DNA from: Paraburkholderia sp. BCC1886
GTDB taxonomy: Bacteria; Pseudomonadota; Gammaproteobacteria; Burkholderiales; Burkholderiaceae
Reading direction: 5' to 3'
Length of the DNA stretch: 64,000 bases
Assembly (NCBI RefSeq): GCF_900996245.1
Contig: NZ_CAAJGK010000044.1
Location: 1-64,000, forward strand
Position numbers and translations under genes: made by a program. Positions 57,706 through 64,000 of the stretch are shown here, piece after piece (the stretch's first letter is position 1; every line of letters starts with the position of its first letter). The notes beneath the pieces are model-generated. The model was given only the letters and a program-made list of their open reading frames with translations. It was not told where the DNA came from and made no database searches.

Positions 57706-58325
57706 TACGCTTCTCCTTTCTCGTCCTTGCCGATCACGAGGCCGGTGGCCGACGTGAACATGAAAGGCGGGATGTCGAGGTTTTGCGGCGCAGGTTTGTT
57801 CTTGAAGACGCGGCCGGCCATGTCGTAGGTCGAACCGTGGCACGGGCACAGGAAGCCGCCTGGCCAGTCGTCGGGAAGATTGGGCTGCGCGCCCTCCTGG
57901 AAGCGTGGTGTCGGCGTGCAGCCCAGGTGGGTGCACACGGCGACGGCGACGAACAGATTCTTGTGGTCGGTGCGCGAACGGAATTCGTTGTTGCAGTACT
58001 CCGGCAACGGCATCGAAAAAGGATTCTTGGTGTGGGGATCCGCTACTTCGTTATCGGCCTTCTGGACATCGGCGAGCATTTTGTCCGTGCGGTTGATGAT
58101 CCACACCGGCTTGCCACGCCAGGCCACGGTCATCATGTCGCCCGGTTTGAGACTGCCGATATCGACTTCGACCGGGGCGCCCGCTGCCTTGGCCTTCTCG
58201 GATGGTGCAAACGAACTAACAAAGGGTACGACAGTGGCCACGCCTCCCATGCCACCTGCTACGGTCGTCGCTATCAGCCAGGTACGGCGGCTGCCGTCGA
58301 CGCGTTCTTCTTCCTTGTCTCGCAT
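57705..58325 (-). CDS. petA: Ubiquinol-cytochrome c reductase, Rieske iron-sulfur subunit
   Basis: 206 residues from MRDKEEERVDGSRRTWLIAT. A twin-arginine signal-anchor (RR at 13-14, hydrophobic 15-35) implies export by the Tat system, whose genes are in this window. The cluster ligands are C131-H133 and C136 (VCTHLGC) and C160-PC162-H163 (FLCPCHGSTYD). It carries electrons from ubiquinol to cytochrome c1. A longer version starting at 58403 is open, but the shorter one is the usual length. First gene of petABC; an ATG at 58325 lacks a strong ribosome-binding site. Confidence 0.94.
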   Translation of the reverse strand: MRDKEEERVDGSRRTWLIATTVAGGMGGVATVVPFVSSFAPSEKAKAAGAPVEVDIGSLKPGDMMTVAWRGKPVWIINRTDKMLADVQKADNEVADPHTKNPFSMPLPEYCNNEFRSRTDHKNLFVAVAVCTHLGCTPTPRFQEGAQPNLPDDWPGGFLCPCHGSTYDMAGRVFKNKPAPQNLDIPPFMFTSATGLVIGKDEKGEA

Positions 58326-58462
58326 CACACGCCCCACTTCTGAGTTGGATTTTTCCTTCACGTCGCTTCTACCGACGCTAGTTTGCGCGAATGGAGTCGC
58401 CATTTACAAGGGTCGATTACCAAAAACCGTTCGAAGCCCTTGATAAATCAGGGTTTGTCCGT

Positions 58463-58478
58463 ACGGTTTGCAAACCGT
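58463..58478. promoter_or_regulatory. 16-bp perfect palindrome upstream of petA
   Basis: ACGGTTTGCAAACCGT is a complete dyad 138-153 bp before the petA start chosen here (60-75 bp before the longer one). The half-site AACCGT recurs at 58425-58430. On the petA strand, TTGCAA within it could act as a -35. A regulator-binding site is likely. Confidence 0.55.
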
Positions 58479-58545
58479 TTCGCATCTCCTTTTAAGTGCC
58501 CTCTGCGTTAATCGCGCGATTTTCTCGTGAATGCCGATTTTTAAA

Positions 58546-59292
58546 TCAAACGGGATTAGGGATATCGATAAAGAGGTGTTCGATATCGAACTGCTCGGAT
58601 AAATGCTTGCCCACCGCCTGCACGCCGAAGCGCTCCGTCGCGTGATGACCGGCCGCGAGAAACGCCACGCCGCTTTCTGCGGACGTGTGCATCACCGACT
58701 CCGACACTTCGCCCGTGAGATACACGTCCGCGCCCGCGTTGATGGCCGCGTCGAACATGTTTTGCGCGGCGCCGGTGCACCATGCCACGCGGCGCAGTTC
58801 GCGGTCGGGGTCGCCGAATACGAGCGGCGTGCGACCGAGCGTCTGCTCGATTTCCGCGGTGAAGTGCGCGAGCGTGATCGGCATCGGGAAAGTGGCGAGC
58901 CACCCCAGGTCGTTCTCGCCGAAACGCGCGTCGCTGATCCAGCCCATCTTCTGGCCGATCTGCGCGTTGTTGCCGAACTCGGGGTGATCGTCGAGCGGCA
59001 GGTGGTACGCGAACAGGTTCAGGTCGTTGCCGATCAGCAGCTTCAGACGGGCGTGTTTGCGACCGGTGATCTGCGGCGCTTCGTTGCGCCAGAAGTAGCC
59101 GTGATGAACCAGTACCGCGTCCGCGCCCCAGTCGAGCGCGGCTTCCAGGAAGGCCACCGAAGCGGTCACGCCGGTCGCGATCTTATTGATGCGCCGACGC
59201 CCTTCGACCTGCAATCCATTGGGGCAATAGTCCTTGAAGCGCGCGGTTTCAAGAAGATTGTTCAAGTACAATTCAAGTTCGATCCGATCCAT
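58546..59292 (-). CDS. Nif3-like dinuclear metal-centre protein
   Basis: 248-residue member of the Nif3/YbgI/DUF34 family, which form hexameric rings with two bound metals. Metal-binding residues are in [18 protein letters not shown] and near the C-terminus in [38 protein letters not shown] is typical. Proposed roles include GTP cyclohydrolase-like or tRNA-linked activity, none settled. It lies upstream of petA on the same strand but is separated by 220 bp with its own palindrome. Only 19 bp divide it from the divergent protease gene. Confidence 0.9.
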   Translation of the reverse strand: MDRIELELYLNNLLETARFKDYCPNGLQVEGRRRINKIATGVTASVAFLEAALDWGADAVLVHHGYFWRNEAPQITGRKHARLKLLIGNDLNLFAYHLPLDDHPEFGNNAQIGQKMGWISDARFGENDLGWLATFPMPITLAHFTAEIEQTLGRTPLVFGDPDRELRRVAWCTGAAQNMFDAAINAGADVYLTGEVSESVMHTSAESGVAFLAAGHHATERFGVQAVGKHLSEQFDIEHLFIDIPNPV

Positions 59293-59311
59293 ATAAACCT
59301 CTAGTCTTCAG

Positions 59312-60535
59312 ATGCTTAGACGCTTTTGGCTGTTCTTTGCCCAAGCGGTGACCGTGCTGTTGGCGCTCATGTTCATCATTGCGACCCTCAAGCCGCAATG
59401 GCTGCAGCGCCAGGGAGAATTCGGCAAGCAACTCGCCGAACCCATCGTCGCCCTTCGGGAAGTGGCGCCAGGCATCGGCAGCGGCCCTGCCCAGGCGTCG
59501 TACGCAGACGCCGCGCAAAAGGCCATGCCTGCGGTCGTCAACGTGTTTTCCAGCAAGGATGGCTCACTGCCGCCCGACCCCCGCGCCAAAGACCCGCTGT
59601 TCCGCTACTTCTTCGGCGACAAGAACAAAGGCAAGCAGCAGGAACAGCCCGCGGCGAATCTCGGTTCCGGGGTGATCGTGAGTTCGGAAGGGTACATTCT
59701 AACGAACCAGCACGTCGTCGACGGCGCCGATCAGATCGAAATCGCGCTGGCCGACGGCCGCACCACCAACGCCAAGGTCATCGGCGTCGATCCGGAAACG
59801 GATCTCGCGGTGCTCAAGGTCAACATGACCAACCTGCCCACCATCACGCTCGGCCGCATGGACCAGACGCGGGTGGGCGACGTGGTGCTCGCCATCGGCA
59901 ATCCGTTCGGCGTCGGGCAAACGGTGACCATGGGCATCGTCAGCGCGCTTGGGCGCAATCACCTCGGCATCAATACCTTCGAAAACTTCATTCAGACCGA
60001 CGCGGCCATCAACCCGGGTAATTCGGGTGGTGCGCTGGTGGACGTGAACGGCAATCTGCTGGGCATCAATACGGCTATCTACTCGCGCTCGGGCGGCTCG
60101 CTCGGCATCGGCTTCGCGATCCCCGTGTCGACGGCGCGTAGCGTGCTGGAGAGCATCATCACGACGGGTTCGGTCACGCGTGGCTGGATCGGCGTCGAGC
60201 CGCAGGACGTGACGCCGGAGATAGCCGAATCGTTCGGTCTCGAGCAGAAGTCCGGGGCCATCGTCGCCGGCGTGCTGAAGAACGGTCCGGCCGATCGCGC
60301 AGGCATCAAGCCGGGCGATATTCTGGTCAGCGTGAACGACCAGGAGATTACGGATACGACGCGTCTGTTGAACGTGATCGCGCAGATCAAGCCGGGGACG
60401 GCCGCCAAAGTTCACCTGGTGCGCAAGAATCACGAGATGGATCTGCAGGTGACCATCGGCAAGCGCCCGCCGCCGCCGAAGCAACCCGCCGACGATAGCG
60501 GCGGCAGCGATCAGCAGGACGACGACGGCGGTTGA
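59312..60535 (+). CDS. degS: Membrane-anchored DegS/AlgW-type serine protease
   Basis: 407-residue HtrA-family protease with an N-terminal membrane anchor (FAQAVTVLLALMFIIATL, about residues 9-26), a trypsin-like domain and a single PDZ domain (about 290-375; PADRAGIKPGDILVSVNDQE). The triad is H134 (TNQHVVDG), D164 (ETDLAVLK) and S238 (NPGNSGGAL). One PDZ and an anchor suggest the DegS/AlgW type that starts the envelope stress response by cutting an anti-sigma factor, not DegP. The C-terminal ~30 residues are Pro/Asp-rich. Divergent from the Nif3-like gene. Confidence 0.88.
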   Translation: MLRRFWLFFAQAVTVLLALMFIIATLKPQWLQRQGEFGKQLAEPIVALREVAPGIGSGPAQASYADAAQKAMPAVVNVFSSKDGSLPPDPRAKDPLFRYFFGDKNKGKQQEQPAANLGSGVIVSSEGYILTNQHVVDGADQIEIALADGRTTNAKVIGVDPETDLAVLKVNMTNLPTITLGRMDQTRVGDVVLAIGNPFGVGQTVTMGIVSALGRNHLGINTFENFIQTDAAINPGNSGGALVDVNGNLLGINTAIYSRSGGSLGIGFAIPVSTARSVLESIITTGSVTRGWIGVEPQDVTPEIAESFGLEQKSGAIVAGVLKNGPADRAGIKPGDILVSVNDQEITDTTRLLNVIAQIKPGTAAKVHLVRKNHEMDLQVTIGKRPPPPKQPADDSGGSDQQDDDGG

Positions 60536-60555
60536 TACTGCGCTGGCGTGAAAAC

Positions 60556-60588
60556 AAAAAGGGCAGTCCACGATGGACTGCCCTTTTT
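60556..60588. terminator. Bidirectional terminator (degS / tatC)
   Basis: AAAAAGGGCAGTCCA (60556-60570) and TGGACTGCCCTTTTT (60574-60588) pair perfectly across a 3-base loop between the convergent protease and tatC genes. Confidence 0.93.
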
Positions 60589-60635
60589 GTTTGCCCGGCG
60601 TTCGACCGACAAACCGCTGATGAAGCGGCTTCGCC

Positions 60636-61421
60636 CTACTCGGCGGAATCGGAATCCGCGTCCTTGATTACCGCCGGCTGCTTGCCGACGATCAACCGCG
60701 CGGCAATGATGCCCGCTTCGTACAGCACGATCAGCGGAACGGCCAGAATCAGTTGAGAGAACACGTCCGGCGGCGTCACCACCGCCGAGATCACGAACGC
60801 GCCGACGATCACGTACGGCCGGATTTCCTTGAGCTTCTTGAGCGTCACCACGTTCATGCGCACCAGCAGCACGACGACGATCGGCACTTCGAACGTCACC
60901 CCGAACGCGAGGAACATGGTGAGCACGAAGCTCAGGTAATTGTCGATGTCGGTGGTCATCTCCGCGCCGAGCGGCGCGTTGTAGTGCGCCATCACGCGGA
61001 AGATGGTCGGAAACACCACGAAGTATGCAAATGCCATCCCGCACAGGAACAGGGTGTAGCTGCTGCCCACCAGCGGCGCGACCAGCTTCTTCTCATGCTG
61101 ATAAAGACCCGGGGCGACGAACGCCCAGATCTGATACAGCACGATAGGCAGCGCGATGACGAAGGCCACCAGCATGGTCACCTTCATCGGCACGAAGAAC
61201 GAGCCAGTGACGTCGGTGACGATCATCTTGCCGTCCTTCGGCAGATTCTGCATCAGCGGACGGGCGAGCAACCGGAAGATGTCGGGTGCCCAATACACCA
61301 GCCCGACGAACACCACGATGACGGCAAGTCCTGCCCGGATGATGCGGTCGCGGAGTTCGACGAGATGGGAAATGAAGGTCTCTTCAGTGCCTTCGGTCTG
61401 GGTCTGCTGGGGGTCGCTCAC
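60636..61421 (-). CDS. tatC: Sec-independent protein translocase TatC
   Basis: 261-residue membrane protein with six helices. The N-terminal cytoplasmic motif TFISHLVELRDRI leads to the first helix, and KVTMLVAFVIALPIVLYQIW and ALIVLYEAGII-like segments follow. TatC binds the twin-arginine signal of folded cargo, such as the Rieske protein encoded upstream. Order on the minus strand is tatA-tatB-tatC, with tatC 34 bp after tatB. Confidence 0.95.
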   Translation of the reverse strand: MSDPQQTQTEGTEETFISHLVELRDRIIRAGLAVIVVFVGLVYWAPDIFRLLARPLMQNLPKDGKMIVTDVTGSFFVPMKVTMLVAFVIALPIVLYQIWAFVAPGLYQHEKKLVAPLVGSSYTLFLCGMAFAYFVVFPTIFRVMAHYNAPLGAEMTTDIDNYLSFVLTMFLAFGVTFEVPIVVVLLVRMNVVTLKKLKEIRPYVIVGAFVISAVVTPPDVFSQLILAVPLIVLYEAGIIAARLIVGKQPAVIKDADSDSAE

Positions 61422-61455
61422 ACCGGCCCTCGGTTAGGGATTGTCGCTCGGATCA

Positions 61456-61974
61456 TCAGAAAAACCGCGTCGGACGGCGCAGATTGGCCGGCGTATGGCG
61501 CGCCACGCGCGCCGCGCCCGACTGCACGCGTGTGCGGCGCGTGGTGGCGCGTTTGTACCAGGTGGGCATGGCCGTCTGCTTGACGCGCCAGTTCTTGCGA
61601 ACCGCCGTGGCAGCCGGCGTGCTGCTTTGCCATGGCGTATTGCCGGCGTCTTCCAGCGCACCGCCGGCAATGCTCGGTGACACCGACGTCCCGGCGTTCC
61701 AGGCTTCGTTCAGCTCGTTTTCGTGTTGGCGCAGATTGTCCTGAACGGAGTTGTGAACATTGGTGGCGGCCGACTCGAACTCGGTCTTCATGCGGCGAAG
61801 CTCGTCGAGTTCGATTTCACGCGTGACTTCCGACTTCACGTCGTTGATGTACCGCTGTGCGCGGCCGAACAGCGCGCCGGCCGTGCGGGCGACGCGTGGC
61901 AGGCGCTCAGGCCCGAGTACGACCAGCGCGACGACGCCGATCAGCGCCATCTTGGTTAGACCGAGGTCCAGCAT
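61456..61974 (-). CDS. tatB: Sec-independent protein translocase TatB
   Basis: 172 residues. One N-terminal helix LGLTKMALIGVVALVVLGPE and the hinge RLPRVARTAGALFGRAQRYI form the Tat hallmark, followed by an amphipathic helix (KSEVTREIELDELRRM). The C-terminal ~70 residues are Thr/Arg-rich and variable. TatB works with TatC as the receptor. It lies 67 bp after tatA. Confidence 0.93.
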   Translation of the reverse strand: MLDLGLTKMALIGVVALVVLGPERLPRVARTAGALFGRAQRYINDVKSEVTREIELDELRRMKTEFESAATNVHNSVQDNLRQHENELNEAWNAGTSVSPSIAGGALEDAGNTPWQSSTPAATAVRKNWRVKQTAMPTWYKRATTRRTRVQSGAARVARHTPANLRRPTRFF

Positions 61975-62041
61975 GAAGTGGAATGTCCGTCAGTAAGGCG
62001 GTTAAGCCCAGCCGGACCAGGCCGGCGGGTCGAGCCGCAGC

Positions 62042-62383
<342 letters not shown>

Positions 62384-62498
62384 TCATTGTGGCCAGACGA
62401 TCGCGTCGACGAAATTACAAGCAGCGGATCACGGCAAAAAAAACCCGCCGGAACCACGACCGCCATTCTCTCCGACCAAAACTCTCCGTGAAAGCCGC

Positions 62499-62542
62499 TT
62501 GAAACTTGCTTGCAACGTGCCTGCAACTTAATCACAACGTGC
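62499..62542. repeat. Four 11-bp tandem units (consensus TTGCAACGTGC)
   Basis: Units at 62499-62509, 62510-62520, 62521-62531 and 62532-62542 are TTGAAACTTGC, TTGCAACGTGC, CTGCAACTTAA and TCACAACGTGC. On the tatA strand they share a GTTG/GTTT core at 11-bp spacing, a layout often used by OmpR/PhoB-type regulators. They lie between hinT and tatA. Confidence 0.7.
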
Positions 62543-62559
62543 CCGACCTGCGCGGCGCT

Positions 62560-62925
62560 TCAACCCATCCGCGCCCAGGGGCGAGGTCCCGCCAGAATGT
62601 GCGCATGCAGGTGATAGACCTCCTGCCCGCCGCCCGGCCCTGTGTTGATGACCGTACGAAACCCCGTTTCGCCACCGGTATAAGCCACGCCGAGCTGTTC
62701 GGCCAGTCGCGCCACCAAGACGAGCATTCTACCAAGCAGCGGCGCATCGCTTTCGGTGCAATTCGACAGCGTGGCGATGTGCCGGCGCGGAATGACCAGC
62801 ACGTGTGTCTCGGCAGCAGGGTTGATATCGCGAAACGCGAAGAATTCGTCGTCCTCGTGGACCTTGGTCGAGGGAATCTCGCCGGCGGCGATCTTGCAGA
62901 ACAGACAGTTAGGGTCGTGACTCAT
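62560..62925 (-). CDS. hinT: Histidine triad nucleotide-binding protein (HinT)
   Basis: 121-residue HIT-family phosphoramidase. The triad H105-L-H107-A-H109 is in QEVYHLHAHILAGPRPW. The N-terminal CLFCKIAAGEIPSTKVHEDD carries a Cys pair common in the family. HinT hydrolyses purine nucleoside phosphoramidates and lysyl-AMP. It lies between the DUF4870-like gene and tatA on the minus strand, the usual arrangement after hisIE in this group. Confidence 0.95.
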   Translation of the reverse strand: MSHDPNCLFCKIAAGEIPSTKVHEDDEFFAFRDINPAAETHVLVIPRRHIATLSNCTESDAPLLGRMLVLVARLAEQLGVAYTGGETGFRTVINTGPGGGQEVYHLHAHILAGPRPWARMG

Positions 62926-62977
62926 CGTATTCCTGATGCGGCAAGGCTAAAGCACGAAGATGACATCCGCGGATCGG

Positions 62978-63373
62978 TCAAACCCAGCCGCGCGGATTCG
63001 CAAGCGGCTTGTTATCGTACAGATACAGCCAGCCTTTGATAATACGGTAAAGCATCCAGATGCTGACGGCCCACAAGACCGGAATGCCGATCACCACGAA
63101 CAGCAGCAATCCGCCAATCACATAACCCGCGAGCGCCATCCAGAACGAGCGGATCTGCCACTGGAAATGCGCTTCGTAGGGCGTGCCGACCACATCGGCC
63201 CGCTTCACGTAATTGATGATGATCGCGATCAGGATGGTCAGTCCGCCCGTCAACCAGTGCACGGCGTACAGAGCGTAGAGCACGTGAGTGAGCGTGCGCA
63301 GCCCGCGTTCCCGCTCGGGCTCGATAGCGTTGCGGTAGACCGGCGGCGGATAACTGTCGTGCGACTGTTCCAT
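62978..63373 (-). CDS. DUF4870-like membrane protein
   Basis: 131 residues with three hydrophobic segments (VLYALYAVHWLTGGLTILIA, FWMALAGYVIGGLLLFVVIG and VLWAVSIWMLYRIIKGWLYL). The pattern of two glycine-rich helices around a short amphipathic loop resembles DUF4870 proteins. Role unknown. It lies between hisE and hinT, co-oriented, with gaps of about 117 and 52 bp. Confidence 0.8.
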   Translation of the reverse strand: MEQSHDSYPPPVYRNAIEPERERGLRTLTHVLYALYAVHWLTGGLTILIAIIINYVKRADVVGTPYEAHFQWQIRSFWMALAGYVIGGLLLFVVIGIPVLWAVSIWMLYRIIKGWLYLYDNKPLANPRGWV

Positions 63374-63490
63374 GCTTGCGTCCTCCTAAGGGTGCGAACG
63401 AATGCGGCCGGGTGCTAACGAGTCGTGCACAAATTCGAACGGCTACGTTCAGCCCAATGTGGGCGCGGACCCTCGCCAGTTCAAGAGCGC

Positions 63491-63898
63491 TCAGTCGCCG
63501 TTCTGCTCGCGCTCGCGGCTTTTGCGCAGCGCTTTTTCCTCGATGCCGGACAACCCTTCGCGGCGTTCGAGTTCCGCGAGCACGTCCGCCGGGCTCAGGT
63601 CGAAGTGCGACAGCATCACGAGACAATGGAACCAGAGGTCGGCGACTTCGCCGACCAGCGCTTTCGGCGCGCCGCCATGGCGGGTGTCCTTGGCGGCCAG
63701 CACGACTTCCGTGGCTTCCTCGCCGATCTTCTTGAGCACCGCGTCGTCGCCCTTGTGAAACAGGCGCGATACATAGGACACGTCGGGATCGCCGCCCTTG
63801 CGCGAGTCGATCACCGAGGCCAGACGCAGCAGCGTGTCATTCGTCGATATAGCGGATGGCGCGTCGACCGCCTGGTTGGCTTGATTGGATTGCGTCAT
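63491..63898 (-). CDS. hisE: Phosphoribosyl-ATP diphosphatase
   Basis: 135-residue MazG-like enzyme that removes pyrophosphate from phosphoribosyl-ATP, the second step of histidine synthesis. The acidic metal-binding core is [16 protein letters not shown], followed by [18 protein letters not shown]. The first ~20 residues and the basic C-terminus ([13 protein letters not shown]) are less conserved. The ATG overlaps the hisI stop (ATGA), so translation is coupled. hisE and hisI are separate genes here, not fused. Confidence 0.94.
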   Translation of the reverse strand: MTQSNQANQAVDAPSAISTNDTLLRLASVIDSRKGGDPDVSYVSRLFHKGDDAVLKKIGEEATEVVLAAKDTRHGGAPKALVGEVADLWFHCLVMLSHFDLSPADVLAELERREGLSGIEEKALRKSREREQNGD

Positions 63899-64000
63899 TT
63901 GTAGATATGTTCGGGGTCTTTCAGCACCGGTTCGACTGCGACCCAGTCGCCGTCGTCCACCGAGCCTTCGAATTTCTGGAAAAAGCAGGAGTGGCGGCCG
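63895..64000 (-). CDS. hisI: Phosphoribosyl-AMP cyclohydrolase, C-terminal part
   Basis: Partial at the window edge; only the last 34 residues are visible, ending [19 protein letters not shown] is the family's C-terminal zinc/phosphate motif (R-H-S-C-F). HisI opens the adenine ring of phosphoribosyl-AMP, the third step of histidine synthesis. It overlaps hisE by four bases. Confidence 0.9.
   Translation of the reverse strand, partial: GRHSCFFQKFEGSVDDGDWVAVEPVLKDPEHIYK

Overview
The window is GC-rich chromosomal DNA from a beta-proteobacterium, almost certainly Burkholderiaceae and most like Paraburkholderia/Burkholderia. The grounds are the gene content and order: hemA-prfA-prmC-grxD-ubiX, the rpe-gph-trpEGDC block, sspB/sspA/petCBA, hisI-hisE-hinT-tatABC, and phenylacetate genes with a TetR-type palindrome. 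It reads as core genome. I see no insertion sequence, prophage, CRISPR array or plasmid function.

Layout. (1) 154-6854: phenylacetate catabolism. An enoyl-CoA hydratase gene diverges from paaN, thiolase, paaG, paaI and paaK, with a palindromic operator between them; a perfect bidirectional terminator closes the block against mltA. (2) 6953-16339: mltA, a small membrane ORF, apaG, rpe, gph, a complete trp attenuator with leader peptide, trpEGDC, a CYTH protein and ung. (3) 16468-21159, minus strand: azoR, an M61/PDZ peptidase, dsbC and a UbiH-type hydroxylase. (4) 21502-28242: ychF, then a glycerophosphodiesterase gene diverging from ugpBAEC; their shared upstream region carries a 12-bp inverted repeat that begins with a Pho-box half. 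(5) 28491-34217: ettA, a DUF748-like protein, a HAD hydrolase, an M24B aminopeptidase and a small membrane protein. (6) 34421-40580: an atypical response regulator lacking the phospho-acceptor Asp, then hemA, prfA, prmC, grxD, ubiX and a DODA-type dioxygenase. (7) 40653-53782: transporters, a cold-shock gene with a clear sigma-70 promoter, a YegD-type Hsp70, a nitroreductase, a TetR/MFS pair with two related operators, methyltransferases and a flavoprotein. (8) 54148-64000: tRNA-Thr, sspB, sspA, the cytochrome bc1 operon, a Nif3-like protein, a DegS-like protease, tatCBA, hinT, a DUF4870-like protein, hisE and the 3' end of hisI.

How the genes work together. The paa genes take phenylacetate through its CoA thioester to ring opening and beta-oxidation-like steps. 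The trp genes make tryptophan under leader-peptide attenuation. The ugp genes with the phosphodiesterase scavenge glycerol-3-phosphate and its diesters, probably under phosphate control. The Rieske subunit has a twin-arginine leader, and the Tat translocase that would export it is encoded about 2.3 kb away.

No wholly new multi-gene system is evident. The strongest unusual signals are regulatory: the trp attenuator, the ugp/glpQ inverted repeat, paired TetR operators, a four-unit 11-bp repeat upstream of tatA, a five-copy TGACG cluster before dsbC, and the Asp-to-Glu response regulator. Start sites were chosen from ribosome-binding sites, family N-termini and signal peptides, without any database search.
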